A stretch of 59,598 bases of DNA from Actinomycetes bacterium (GTDB lineage Bacteria > Actinomycetota > Actinomycetes > Actinomycetales > Actinomycetaceae). Below are positions 49,083 through 57,421 of the stretch, one piece after another. Both the position numbers and the translations under genes were made by a program. The notes under the pieces were generated by a model that searched no databases, was not told the origin of the DNA, and was given only the letters and a program-made list of their open reading frames with translations. Every line of letters begins with the position of its first letter. Positions within the stretch are counted from its first letter, which is position 1. The DNA lies in the NCBI GenBank assembly GCA_023387755.1, contig JAEWHO010000046.1:1-59598 (forward strand). Direction: 5' to 3'.

Positions 49083-49939
49083 ACGAAGTCCTCGATTAGG
49101 CGGAACACGTCGTCGTCGTGAGCCCAGATAACGCAATGGGCGGCCCCGGAAACGATATGGGGGTTCTCCGCTCCCAGCCGGCCCAACCACGGGGTGGGGC
49201 AGACGTAGTCGTGTTCACCGCGCACCAGCAGCACCGGCTCGGTCACTTCTTGAATCCGCTCCTCAATCGGGTAGCGCATCATATGGGGCAGGATGTCAAA
49301 GAACCAGCTAAAACCACACTGCAGGTAGGCGCGTATTGCGATCAGACGTAGGCGGCGATTTTCGTGGATTGACGACTGCGTGAAACGGATGAGCTGGCGC
49401 GTGAAGGTACGTTCGCAGTCGTTGACGGGCGGGCCGATGAGTATCGCGCGGCTGGCGTATCCGGGGCATTGTGCCAGCAGCTCTGTGACCACCTGCGCGC
49501 CCATGGAATGACCGAGCATAACCGGATTGCGCACCCCGTGGCTGACTAAAACTTTATGGACGAGAGCCGCAAAACTGGCAATTGACAGTGGCCGGGGAGG
49601 ATGGGGGAGATTGGCGAAACCGGGCAGATCTAGCAGAAAAACATCACCGAGTCGGCACAGATCCTCGGCCAGGTTCACAAAGTAGCGGGACGAGACCCCG
49701 ATGCCGTGAATGAGCACGAAGGTGGGGACCGAGCTGGTGGGGGCACCAGGTTCGGAAGACTCGCCGTGCTCGGCCTGCAGCGGTAGGCCGGGAAAACGAT
49801 CCCCGAGGGTGCCGTCATCGTAGGCTTTGCGATGAATCCGCACCCAACAGTCGTCAATTTTGACCAGTTCGGCACTCAAACGGTCCAACGGGTCGTCACG
49901 CCGCCGAATAATCGGGCGCAGACGCAGCGAGCGGCTCAC
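49079..49939 (-). CDS. Alpha/beta hydrolase
   Basis: A 286-residue alpha/beta hydrolase. LIHGIGVSSRYF (oxyanion), GHSMGAQVV (nucleophile Ser), VRGEHDYVCP (acidic residue) and SGAAHCVIWAH (catalytic His) are all in order, so a catalytic triad is intact. No membrane helix. GTG 49939 overlaps the adenosine deaminase stop (GTGA), and its own stop overlaps the lipase start. Esterase or peroxidase-like activity is possible; MenH was considered but the context is far from men. Confidence 0.82.
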   Translation of the reverse strand: MSRSLRLRPIIRRRDDPLDRLSAELVKIDDCWVRIHRKAYDDGTLGDRFPGLPLQAEHGESSEPGAPTSSVPTFVLIHGIGVSSRYFVNLAEDLCRLGDVFLLDLPGFANLPHPPRPLSIASFAALVHKVLVSHGVRNPVMLGHSMGAQVVTELLAQCPGYASRAILIGPPVNDCERTFTRQLIRFTQSSIHENRRLRLIAIRAYLQCGFSWFFDILPHMMRYPIEERIQEVTEPVLLVRGEHDYVCPTPWLGRLGAENPHIVSGAAHCVIWAHDDDVFRLIEDFV

Positions 49940-50955
49940 GGGGTAGCCTCCCAATCATCAATCTCAGCGAGCCACTGCCGCTTGGAGCTGGGGGAGGCGA
50001 AGGAGGCGCGAATGGAGGAGCGTGCCAGCTCAGCGATCGCATGATCATCCAGCCCGTGATGGTCGCGGGCGATCTTGTACTGGTCAACGAGCCGAGAATG
50101 GAAAAGCAGCGGGTCGTCGGCCCCGAGCGCAATCTCCGCGCCGGCGTCAATCAGCGTGCGCAGCGGCACGTGCCCCGGCTCTGGGTACACCCCCAGGGAC
50201 ACATTCGACGCCGGGCATACCTCGAAGGCGATACCGTCCTCTACCAAACGTTCCAACAGCCGCGGATCCTCCCCGGTACGCACTCCGTGGCCCAAGCGGC
50301 GTGGTTTCAGGTGGGCGACTACCTGGCGGATATGGTCCGGGCCGAGGAGTTCGCCCCCATGCGGAACCCCCGGCAGGCCAGCCCGGCGGGCCAGACGGAA
50401 AGCAGGCGCAAAATCGGAGGTCGTACCGGCCCGCTCATCATTGGATAAACCAAACCCGACGACGCCACCCGGCCCTTCCCCGGCATAGCGGGCCGCCAAG
50501 CGAGCCAAAGTCCGAGCATCAAGCGGGTGGCGAATTCGCGACGCCGCCACAATCACGCCGACTTCCACCCCCGTGGTCTGCCACGCTTTCGCGGCCTCAT
50601 CGAGAATTATTTCCAGCGCCGGGGTAATACCGCCCACGAAAGGCGCATAGGAGGTTGGATCCACCTGGATTTCCAAGCGGCGTGACCCCTCGGCCGCATC
50701 ATCTGCGGCGGCCTGGGCGACGATCAGCCGCATTGCCTCTTCACTACGGACAATCGCGCGGGCGGCATCATAGTTGCGTTGGAAACGGAACCAGCCGCGT
50801 TTATCAGCAGGCACCCGCAGCGCATCGGTGGAGATCAGCCCGTGGGGTAGGCGCACTCCGATCCGGTGAGCGAGGTCCTCCAAACTGGCCGGTCGCAGTG
50901 ACCCGGTGAAATGCAGGTGGAGGTGCGCCTTGGGAAGTTTCGTCAGATCGCGCAC
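49936..50955 (-). CDS. add: Adenosine deaminase
   Basis: A 339-residue metal-dependent deaminase of purine salvage, converting adenosine to inosine. The HxH zinc motif is at residues 13-15 in AHLHLHFTGS. The glutamate proton donor is in GVPHGGELLG, the third His is in RRLGHGVR, and the Asp pair is in LGADDPLLF. The FTGS motif (rather than LDGA/LEGT) is typical of an actinobacterial subgroup that may prefer related substrates, so adenosine is inferred. GTG start. It heads an operon with two hydrolases; in actinobacteria it usually lies between murB and the aminotransferase, as here. Confidence 0.9.
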   Translation of the reverse strand: MRDLTKLPKAHLHLHFTGSLRPASLEDLAHRIGVRLPHGLISTDALRVPADKRGWFRFQRNYDAARAIVRSEEAMRLIVAQAAADDAAEGSRRLEIQVDPTSYAPFVGGITPALEIILDEAAKAWQTTGVEVGVIVAASRIRHPLDARTLARLAARYAGEGPGGVVGFGLSNDERAGTTSDFAPAFRLARRAGLPGVPHGGELLGPDHIRQVVAHLKPRRLGHGVRTGEDPRLLERLVEDGIAFEVCPASNVSLGVYPEPGHVPLRTLIDAGAEIALGADDPLLFHSRLVDQYKIARDHHGLDDHAIAELARSSIRASFASPSSKRQWLAEIDDWEATP

Positions 50956-51093
50956 GGATATATTGTGTCAGATTCCCGTGCGGGCCTTCGCCAGCGTCTA
51001 CGGTAGGTAGGCGGGCAGGCATTCTCGTGGCGAGGGCCGGGGCAGCATTTATATCAGACTGCATGCAGCCAGGTGGCTCATACGTGGCCCCGC

Positions 51094-51099
51094 TACAAT
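51094..51099 (+). promoter_or_regulatory. -10 box of the phosphotransferase gene
   Basis: TACAAT, close to consensus, lies 8 nt before the GTG at 51108. The expected start site is at or next to the start codon, so the transcript is probably leaderless. Confidence 0.6.
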
Positions 51100-51107
51100 A
51101 AGGCAAC

Positions 51108-52229
51108 GTGTCCGACTCGGTGCCAGTTCGCGATTTCCTCACCTCCCGGGACGCCCTCACCCTGGCAACCCATGCTGCCGAGGCGCTCGGGCTTGTTGTC
51201 GCCACAACCCGCGTCGAGCGGGCGTATTCCGCCCGTTACAGCTTCGCCATCTATGCGGTGGGGGAGGAGCAGATCGTTATCGGAAACCGGATACCGCCAC
51301 AGCCGCATAATCGCTCCGATCTCGTACTGCTGGCTAGCCCGGTCGGGCAACTCGTGGCCTTCCGCCTGCCGCACGATCCGTTTCTTCCCGGGCTTCCCGC
51401 GATTATGAGCGGCGAAGGGCAGTTAGTCGCCTACCGGCCCGGCCGCCGCGCCGTCGTTAAATTCCCGAACGGAACGTACGCTAAAACCACGCAGCCGCAC
51501 ACCTTTGCCCGCTTGGCTCATAACCATGAGGTTTGTGCGACTGCGGGCCTGCCGGTGCCGCAGATCGTGGAGCGGGCTGAGCATCATATCGTCGTCACGC
51601 GCCGCACGGGCACCAACCTGCTGGCGATGCTTGATAAACACGGTCCCCACTACACCGCTGAGCGAGTGGAACAGCTGCTCGACATCCTGCCGAGCGCATT
51701 GCTCACCAATCCGGTGCGCCCCTCCTGGTGCGCGCACATCGACTATCACGCTCGTATGGCAGCTGCGGCAGCGCCCACCAAAACTGACCTGATTCACCAC
51801 ATTGCGGCGCAGGTCCGCCAGGATATTGCGCGTCAAGCCGCTCACCCGCCCGGGCCGGTCGTGCCTACCCACGGTGATCTGTACGAAGCCAATATTCTTA
51901 CTGACGGGGATACCATTACCGGGCTGCTCGATATTGATACCGCCGGCCCTGGCCACCGCATTGATGATTACGCCTGCTTACTCGGCCATCTAGCGGTGAG
52001 CCCTCGCCGCAGCGCCGCTGCGGAGCACCGCCACATGGTGAAGGAGTTGTGGCAGGCCTGCGCCGGTGCCACCCCGCACCGCCTAGCTGTCCGCACCGCC
52101 GGAATTATCCTCACTCTCGTCGCCGGTGCTCGCCGCGACCAGCGTCGAGAAGACGCCGCGCAGCTCGCCCTAGCCAATTACCGCGTAGACCTTGCCTACC
52201 GCTGGCTACAGGCTGACCCACCTCGCTAA
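51108..52229 (+). CDS. Phosphotransferase of the aminoglycoside-phosphotransferase (APH) fold
   Basis: A 373-residue kinase-like protein. The Brenner catalytic motif THGDLYEANIL is near residue 257, and the metal-binding LLDIDTAGPG follows near 278, with a conserved lysine region near VAYRPGRRAVVKF. The N-terminal part has no recognised motif. Such enzymes phosphorylate small molecules (choline, homoserine, sugars, drugs); neither drug resistance nor a specific substrate can be claimed. It is not the maltokinase form, which is longer. Leaderless TACAAT promoter. Confidence 0.82.
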   Translation: MSDSVPVRDFLTSRDALTLATHAAEALGLVVATTRVERAYSARYSFAIYAVGEEQIVIGNRIPPQPHNRSDLVLLASPVGQLVAFRLPHDPFLPGLPAIMSGEGQLVAYRPGRRAVVKFPNGTYAKTTQPHTFARLAHNHEVCATAGLPVPQIVERAEHHIVVTRRTGTNLLAMLDKHGPHYTAERVEQLLDILPSALLTNPVRPSWCAHIDYHARMAAAAAPTKTDLIHHIAAQVRQDIARQAAHPPGPVVPTHGDLYEANILTDGDTITGLLDIDTAGPGHRIDDYACLLGHLAVSPRRSAAAEHRHMVKELWQACAGATPHRLAVRTAGIILTLVAGARRDQRREDAAQLALANYRVDLAYRWLQADPPR

Positions 52230-52304
52230 TGCGACGCACGTCCGCGGTGCGCCTGACTCGCCAGGTACGTCTCATGCCGCTCTGCTCAGCCGGGCGCCGG
52301 CGGG

Positions 52305-52310
52305 TAGGGT
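52305..52310 (+). promoter_or_regulatory. Leaderless -10 box of the DUF218 gene
   Basis: TAGGGT lies 6 nt before the ATG at 52317. Confidence 0.5.
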
Positions 52311-52316
52311 GAAGAT

Positions 52317-52982
52317 ATGAAACGCCGTGTGCTCGCCGTGGGTATTACCGCGCTTGCTGTCCTGGTGGCCGCCCAGGCGTGGCGGTTTGGCATGAGTGCC
52401 GGCCGGATCGAATCCGCACGCGCACTAGAGGATTCGACGACGGCGCAGCTGCCAGCAGTTTATGCAGCCGGCGACGGTGGGGATATTGCGCCGTCGGATG
52501 CTGCCCCGATTGTAGTGTTGGGGGCCGCCATCTGGGGGCCTACTACCCCTTCCCGGTATTTGGAACTCCGACTGCAAGCTGCACGGGAGCTATGGACGCC
52601 GGGCCGGGTGGTGATTGTCTCGGGGGACGGGCGTGATGAGACCTGGTCGGAGACAGCCGTGATGCGGCAGTGGCTGACTGATCACGGGGTGGCGAACGAA
52701 GATATTGTGGATGACCCACTCGGGCTGGATACGGTGGCCACCTGTCGCTTCGTTGCCGAACACTACCCGGGCCGTCAGGCTATTCTCGTCACCCAGAGCT
52801 ACCATCTGCCGCGAGCAATCAGTCTGTGCCGCTCCGTTGGGGTGGATACCTACGGATGGGCCGACGAAGGAGGACGTGCCTACGGCTCGACGTGGCGCTA
52901 CGGCGTGCTCCGCGAGATCCCGGCCACGTATAAGGCAGCCGTCGAAGGACTCGGCGAATATATCCGCCGGATCGGACGGTAG
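52317..52982 (+). CDS. DUF218/SanA/YdcF-type membrane-anchored protein
   Basis: A 221-residue protein. An N-terminal membrane anchor (residues ~5-25) is followed by the DUF218 fold: IVVLGAAIWGPTTPSRYLELRL, IVSGDGRDETWSETAVMRQWL (as two adjacent segments), and VTQSYHLPRAISLC. Proteins of this family (SanA, ElyC, YdcF) affect envelope permeability and cell-wall lipid handling in E. coli; no reaction is firmly known. The LDTVATCRF segment and the C-terminal Arg residues are as usual. Confidence 0.88.
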   Translation: MKRRVLAVGITALAVLVAAQAWRFGMSAGRIESARALEDSTTAQLPAVYAAGDGGDIAPSDAAPIVVLGAAIWGPTTPSRYLELRLQAARELWTPGRVVIVSGDGRDETWSETAVMRQWLTDHGVANEDIVDDPLGLDTVATCRFVAEHYPGRQAILVTQSYHLPRAISLCRSVGVDTYGWADEGGRAYGSTWRYGVLREIPATYKAAVEGLGEYIRRIGR

Positions 52983-53059
52983 TGGCCGCAGGGAATAAGT
53001 CCATGCCCGCCCCTGTTGAGTTAAGTAGCAGTAGACAACGCGTCCACTAAGGGGGAATT

Positions 53060-53476
53060 ATGCGCGTTATCCTGAATCTGATTTGGTTAATCTTTGCCGG
53101 CTTCTGGCTGGCCTTGGCCTATTTCCTGGTGGGGGTGCTGGCCTGCATCTTCATCATTACAATCCCCGCTGGTGTGGCGTGTTTCCGGATGGCAAATTAC
53201 GTCCTGTGGCCTTTCGGGCGCACTGTTGTCGTTGACCCCCAAGCGGGTGGTTTCTCAGCGGTCTCTAACGTGCTGTGGTTTATATTCTTCGGCGTGTGGT
53301 TGGCAATTGGCCACCTCACCACTGCCATTGCACAAGCGATCACCATTATTGGGATCCCGCTGGCGCTGGCGAATATCAAACTGATCCCGGTCACCTGCTT
53401 CCCCTTCGGGAAGGTGATTGTGCCCACGCATGCGGTGCCGCCCGGCTATACCCAGGTCAGTGCGGTAACGATCTAG
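53060..53476 (+). CDS. YccF domain-containing membrane protein
   Basis: A 138-residue membrane protein with two YccF repeats, each with the pattern LNxxWLIFxGxWLAL followed by ITIIGIPxA. About four helices. It is conserved but has no known function. The ATG follows AGGGGG at 53049-53054. It is separated from the convergent aminotransferase gene by 24 bp carrying a palindrome. Confidence 0.9.
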   Translation: MRVILNLIWLIFAGFWLALAYFLVGVLACIFIITIPAGVACFRMANYVLWPFGRTVVVDPQAGGFSAVSNVLWFIFFGVWLAIGHLTTAIAQAITIIGIPLALANIKLIPVTCFPFGKVIVPTHAVPPGYTQVSAVTI

Positions 53477-53478
53477 CG

Positions 53479-53496
53479 CTCTGGCGGCCGCCAGAG
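53479..53496. terminator. Palindrome between the convergent YccF and aminotransferase genes
   Basis: CTCTGGCGGCCGCCAGAG is an 18-bp perfect palindrome between the two stop codons. It could form a stem of ~7 bp and serve both directions; there is no U tract. Confidence 0.5.
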
Positions 53497-53500
53497 GCCG

Positions 53501-54712
53501 CTATACCGTGCCGACCAGACGTTGGAGGCGGGTAATGCCCTCGACGATATCGTCGTCGCTGACGGCGCAGCTGAAGCGCAGATGTCCCGGCGTCCCGAAT
53601 GCCTCGCCGGGCACCACCGCCACCTCGGCCTGCTGCAAAAATACGTCGGCGATATCGGCAGAAGATCTGAGTGTATGGCCCGCAATCTCACGACCGATCA
53701 GCGCGCTGACATCCGGGTAGCAGTAGAAGGCTCCCTGCGGCAGCGGCACGCGAAAACCATCGATCTCCCGCAGCATATCCACCATGAGCCGGCGGCGGCG
53801 GTCAAAGACGGAGCGCATCTGGTGCACCGCATCCAATCCGCCTTCCAGGGCTGCAATGGCAGCGCGCTGGGCGACGTTGCAAACATTGGACGTCAGGTGT
53901 GACTGGAACGCACCCACGACAGCCATCGCCCGGGCGGGACCAAACATCCAGCCAACCCGCCACCCGGTCATGGCATATGTTTTCGCCACCCCATTAACCA
54001 CGAGAGTCTGATCAGCGAGTTCCGGCACCATGCGCACGATGGGGGAGAAGGGGACGCCGTCATAGGTGAGATGCTCGTAAATCTCATCGGTAATCACCCA
54101 GACGCCGTGTTCTAACGCCCACTGCCCAATCGCGCGGGTTTCCTCTGGGGAATAGACCGCGCCGGTAGGGTTAGAGGGGGAGCAGAAGATGAGCGCGCTG
54201 GTGCGATCGGTGCGGGCCCCTTCCAGCTGTTCGACAGTCACCTTGTAGTCGGCGGCGCTGTCGGCGACGACGTCCACCGGGACGCCTCCGGCCAAGCGGA
54301 TCGCCTCGGGGTAGGTGGTCCAGTACGGAGCGGGCAGCAATACCTCGTCACCGTCATTGACCACGGCACTAATCGCCTGGAAGACAGCCTGCTTGCCACC
54401 GTTGGTCACAATTACTTGCTCGGGATCGATCTCGTAGCCGGAATCTCGCAAGGTCTTATCGGCAATCGCTTGGCGCAACGGTGGCAGGCCCTTGGCGGGG
54501 GTGTAGCGGTGGTTGGCCGGATCTTTGGCGGCTGCCACCGCAGCGTCGACGATATAGCTGGGGGTGGGGAAATCCGGTTCTCCGGGGCCAAATCCGACGA
54601 CGGACCGCCCGGCGGCCTGCAGGGCTTTAGCTCGGCTATCAACGGCAAGGGTGGCGGAAGGGGGGATGGCAGACAGACGCCGCGACAGGCTTAACGCAGT
54701 ATTCATGCTCAC
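53501..54712 (-). CDS. Pyridoxal-phosphate aminotransferase (aspartate aminotransferase type)
   Basis: A 403-residue fold-type I aminotransferase. GPGEPDFPTP near residue 41, ALIFCSPSNPTGAVY, DEIYEHLTYDGVPF and the PLP lysine region VVNGVAKTYAMTGWRVGWMFGPARA (seen as two parts) identify the AspC/AatA 1-alpha/1-gamma group. RFSCAVSD near the end holds the substrate-binding Arg. In actinobacteria this gene precedes tRNA-Trp and secE, as here, and is annotated as aspartate aminotransferase. GTG 54712, with GACACT 6 nt upstream, or ATG 54706, are the start choices. Confidence 0.93.
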   Translation of the reverse strand: MSMNTALSLSRRLSAIPPSATLAVDSRAKALQAAGRSVVGFGPGEPDFPTPSYIVDAAVAAAKDPANHRYTPAKGLPPLRQAIADKTLRDSGYEIDPEQVIVTNGGKQAVFQAISAVVNDGDEVLLPAPYWTTYPEAIRLAGGVPVDVVADSAADYKVTVEQLEGARTDRTSALIFCSPSNPTGAVYSPEETRAIGQWALEHGVWVITDEIYEHLTYDGVPFSPIVRMVPELADQTLVVNGVAKTYAMTGWRVGWMFGPARAMAVVGAFQSHLTSNVCNVAQRAAIAALEGGLDAVHQMRSVFDRRRRLMVDMLREIDGFRVPLPQGAFYCYPDVSALIGREIAGHTLRSSADIADVFLQQAEVAVVPGEAFGTPGHLRFSCAVSDDDIVEGITRLQRLVGTV

Positions 54713-54718
54713 AATCCC

Positions 54719-54724
54719 AGTGTC
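54719..54724 (-). promoter_or_regulatory. Leaderless -10 box of the aminotransferase
   Basis: GACACT (minus strand) lies 6 nt before the GTG at 54712, identical to the arrangement at 1466. Confidence 0.45.
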
Positions 54725-54879
54725 TCACCTGGCGGGGTTAGGGCGGAAAATGCCCAGTATACGGGCGGTAGCGTAGGGCTCAATTAGACGCGGAGCCACC
54801 GGAGTCCCTATACTGATTTCCGCACGTGATCTATCCGATAACCCAGGTGCGCCTGGAATGAGGTAGACTCGTGCGAGTG

Positions 54880-54896
54880 CTCACCGAAAAGGTGAG
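54880..54896 (+). other. Leader hairpin just before tRNA-Trp
   Basis: CTCACC / GGTGAG with a GAAAA loop ends 1 nt before the tRNA. A TAGACT -10 candidate (54864-54869) lies upstream. Confidence 0.45.
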
Positions 54897-54897
54897 T

Positions 54898-54970
54898 AGG
54901 GCAGTGGCGCAATTGGTAGCGCACCGGTCTCCAAAACCGGCGGTTGTGGGTTCGAGTCCCTCCTGCCCTG
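54898..54970 (+). tRNA. tRNA-Trp (CCA)
   Basis: Acceptor arms AGGGCAG (54898-54904) and CTGCCCT (54963-54969), discriminator G. The anticodon arm CCGGTCTCCAAAACCGG gives CCA. The T-arm is GTGGGTTCGAGTCCCTC. The bases CCA follow at 54971-54973, so the 3' end may be encoded, unlike the other three tRNAs here. It is followed by secE, as in most actinobacteria. Confidence 0.96.
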
Positions 54971-55072
54971 CCAGGAACAGCTCGCGGATCGGCCGAGCAT
55001 GACGCGTACGGTCCTCGCTTAGCGTTCGCGAGGGAACCTGAAGACAGATGCCGAAAGCGATAAGGAGCCAGC

Positions 55073-55327
55073 GTGAGCCAGCCCGCCAAGGCCGAGGGGG
55101 CCAAGAACCACCCCGCCGCGAGCAGTGACAAACGTGGGCTTTTTGCGCGTATAGCCCTGTTCTACCGCCAAGTCATCGCGGAGTTACGTAAGACTGTCCG
55201 CCCTACCAAGAACGAACTGTGGACGTTCTTTGCGGTAGTGCTCGTCTTTGTGATCGCCATTATGGCGTTCGTGGGCGTACTCGATCTGGCCTTCGGTAAA
55301 CTGGTCATGCTGATGTACGGGGGCTGA
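55073..55327 (+). CDS. secE: Preprotein translocase subunit SecE
   Basis: An 84-residue single-span SecE. FYRQVIAELRKTVRPTKNEL is the amphipathic helix with the conserved proline-containing loop, followed by WTFFAVVLVFVIAIMAFVGV, the membrane helix. It clamps the SecY channel. GTG start with AAGGAGC upstream. tRNA-Trp is 100 bp upstream; nusG is 50 bp downstream. Confidence 0.96.
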   Translation: MSQPAKAEGAKNHPAASSDKRGLFARIALFYRQVIAELRKTVRPTKNELWTFFAVVLVFVIAIMAFVGVLDLAFGKLVMLMYGG

Positions 55328-55377
55328 CCGGCTAACGCCTGACCCGTAGGAAGCAAGAAGAAAGCAGGTAGACACCA

Positions 55378-56058
55378 GTGGCCGAATCGACCACGCCCGA
55401 GCAAGAGACGACGCCTCCCGTCGTCTCTGCTGACGTATCCGAGCCGGATCCGCTCGAAGACCTGCGCCGCACCCTGCGCATGCAGGACGGCAACTGGTAC
55501 GCCATCCACACCTACGCCGGCTATGAGCGCAAGGTGAAGGCTAATCTGGAAACTCGCTCCGAATACCTCCAGCTGGAGGACAAGATCCACGAGATCCAGG
55601 TGCCCATGGAAGATGTCATCGAAATCAAGAACACCAAGCAGAAGAAGGTTTCGCGTGTGCGTATTCCTTCCTATGTACTGGTGCGCCTCGATGACGATGA
55701 ATCCACGTGGGATCGGGTCTGGGACGCCGTCCGCCACACCCCGGGTGTGACCGGTTTTGTGGGCGATGCTTACCACCCGGTGCCGTTGACGCTGGACGAA
55801 GTCTTTGACATGCTGGCCCCTTCCGTACAGCAGGAAGTTGCGGCCCAGGACAAGACCTCCCCTATCGCCGCCGACACGCCTATCGAAGTAGAATTCGAAA
55901 TTGGCGAAGCGGTCACGGTCACCGACGGCCCCTTCGAAACGATGGCCGCCACCATTTCCGATATCGATCCAGCTGCCCAGAAGCTGCAGCTGCTCGTCAC
56001 AATCTTCGGCCGCGAAACTCCGGTCGAACTGGGCTTCGATCAGGTGCGCAAGGACTAA
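55378..56058 (+). CDS. nusG: Transcription termination/antitermination protein NusG
   Basis: A 226-residue NusG. An acidic ~35-residue extension precedes the NGN domain (WYAIHTYAGYERKVKANLETR). The KOW domain starts near residue 175 (EIGEAVTVTDGPFETMAATI). VPSY-like IPSYVLVRLDDDE and TPGVTGFVGDAYHPVPL are typical. The N-terminal extension and the sequence between domains are longer than in E. coli, normal for the phylum. GTG start. Confidence 0.96.
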   Translation: MAESTTPEQETTPPVVSADVSEPDPLEDLRRTLRMQDGNWYAIHTYAGYERKVKANLETRSEYLQLEDKIHEIQVPMEDVIEIKNTKQKKVSRVRIPSYVLVRLDDDESTWDRVWDAVRHTPGVTGFVGDAYHPVPLTLDEVFDMLAPSVQQEVAAQDKTSPIAADTPIEVEFEIGEAVTVTDGPFETMAATISDIDPAAQKLQLLVTIFGRETPVELGFDQVRKD

Positions 56059-56139
56059 CCGCGCTCCTGTACCCAAGCCTTGGCCGCCGGTGCCTGCCGG
56101 CGGCTGAACACTGAGAACACTAAGAAGATAGGACCCGAC

Positions 56140-56571
56140 ATGCCTCCCAAGAAGAAGGTCGCCGGTCTGATCAAGCTGCAGATCCAGGCCGGTGCGGCTA
56201 ACCCCGCCCCGCCGATCGGCCCCGCGCTCGGTCAGCACGGCGTCAACATCATGGAGTTCTGCAAGGCGTACAACGCTGCTACTGAATCGCAGCGCGGTAA
56301 CGTCGTGCCGGTTGAAATCACCGTCTACGAAGATCGCTCCTTCACCTTCATCACCAAGACCCCGCCGGCAGCGGAGCTGATTAAAAAGGCGGCCGGTCTG
56401 AAGAAGGCCTCCGGGCGGCCCAATACCGAAAAGGTGGGCAAGCTGACCCGCGCCCAGGTTGAGGAAATCGCGCAGACCAAGATGCCCGACCTCAACGCCA
56501 ACGACATCGACGCCGCCGCGAAGATCATCGCCGGCACCGCCCGTTCCATGGGCATCGAGGTCGAAGACTAA
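56140..56571 (+). CDS. rplK: 50S ribosomal protein L11
   Basis: A 143-residue L11. PPKKKVAGLIKLQIQAGAANP, PIGPALGQHGVNIMEFCKAYN and FTFITKTPPAAELIKKAAG (in order) are standard. ATG 56140 gives the usual N-terminus; longer in-frame starts upstream lack support. It lies between nusG and rplA, as in most bacteria. Confidence 0.97.
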   Translation: MPPKKKVAGLIKLQIQAGAANPAPPIGPALGQHGVNIMEFCKAYNAATESQRGNVVPVEITVYEDRSFTFITKTPPAAELIKKAAGLKKASGRPNTEKVGKLTRAQVEEIAQTKMPDLNANDIDAAAKIIAGTARSMGIEVED

Positions 56572-56630
56572 CCACCCCCGTGGCAGGAGCCGCGCAGCTC
56601 CGCACCACACCTGCAAGGAGATTTACGCAG

Positions 56631-57347
56631 ATGGCAAAGCGCAGTAAGAACTACATCAAGGGCGCGGAAAAGATCCACGCCGGCGAGGTGTACGCCCCGC
56701 TCCAGGCGGTGCGTATCGCTAAGGAAACCGCCACCACCAAGTTCGATTCCACCGTCGACGTCGTCTTCCGACTTGGCGTCGACCCCCGCAAGGCCGATCA
56801 GATGGTGCGCGGCACCGTCAATCTGCCGCACGGCACCGGTAAGACCGCTCGGGTCCTGGTCTTCGCCGTCGGGGAACGCGCCCAGCAGGCACTGGACGCG
56901 GGTGCAGACGAAGTCGGTGGCGATGAACTGATCGCCAAGGTCGCCGGCGGGTACGTCGATTTCGACGCCGCCGTTGCCACGCCGGACATGATGGGCAAGG
57001 TTGGCCGTCTCGGCCGCGTTCTCGGCCCGCGTGGTCTGATGCCGAACCCCAAGACCGGCACCGTCACCATGGACGTCGCCAAGGCTGTCAATGACATCAA
57101 GGGCGGCCGTATCGAGTTCCGGGTGGACAAGCACGCCAACCTCCACTTCATTATCGGCAAGGCCTCCTTCGACGAGACCAAGCTGGTGGAGAACTACGCT
57201 GCCGCCCTGGATGAGATCCTGCGGCTGAAGCCGGCCTCCTCCAAGGGCCGTTACATCCGCAAGGCCGTCATGTCCACCACCATGGGCCCCGGCATCCCGC
57301 TGGACGCAACTAAGACGCGCAACCTCACTTCGGAAGATGCCTCCTAA
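56631..57347 (+). CDS. rplA: 50S ribosomal protein L1
   Basis: A 238-residue L1. MAKRSKNYIKGAEKI, KFDSTVDVVFRLGVDPRKAD and GRLGRVLGPRGLMPNPKTGT are diagnostic. ATG 56631 follows GCAAGGAG. L1 binds the 23S L1 stalk and in many bacteria represses its own operon; no operator is examined here. A strong terminator follows 17 nt after the stop. Confidence 0.97.
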   Translation: MAKRSKNYIKGAEKIHAGEVYAPLQAVRIAKETATTKFDSTVDVVFRLGVDPRKADQMVRGTVNLPHGTGKTARVLVFAVGERAQQALDAGADEVGGDELIAKVAGGYVDFDAAVATPDMMGKVGRLGRVLGPRGLMPNPKTGTVTMDVAKAVNDIKGGRIEFRVDKHANLHFIIGKASFDETKLVENYAAALDEILRLKPASSKGRYIRKAVMSTTMGPGIPLDATKTRNLTSEDAS

Positions 57348-57364
57348 GCACTCCGTAGCACCGT

Positions 57365-57405
57365 AAAGTGTCGGCCCGGTTAATCACTAACCGGGCCGAC
57401 ACTTT
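57365..57405 (+). terminator. Terminator of rplK-rplA
   Basis: A perfect 18-bp stem (AAAGTGTCGGCCCGGTTA at 57365-57382, TAACCGGGCCGACACTTT at 57388-57405) with a 5-nt ATCAC loop, ending in TTTTAT. It also lies downstream of the convergent GntR gene and could serve both. Confidence 0.92.
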
Positions 57406-57421
57406 TATACGAGCTGCGCAA

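Noticed and set aside
49079..49939. The alpha/beta hydrolase as the missing MenH
   Set aside because: It lies 35 kb from the nearest men gene in an operon with adenosine deaminase, and no MenH-specific signature was identified. Generic hydrolase motifs are not enough.
51108..52229. Aminoglycoside resistance gene
   Set aside because: The APH fold is shared by many house-keeping kinases; there is no resistance-specific sequence and the location is the conserved chromosomal core.
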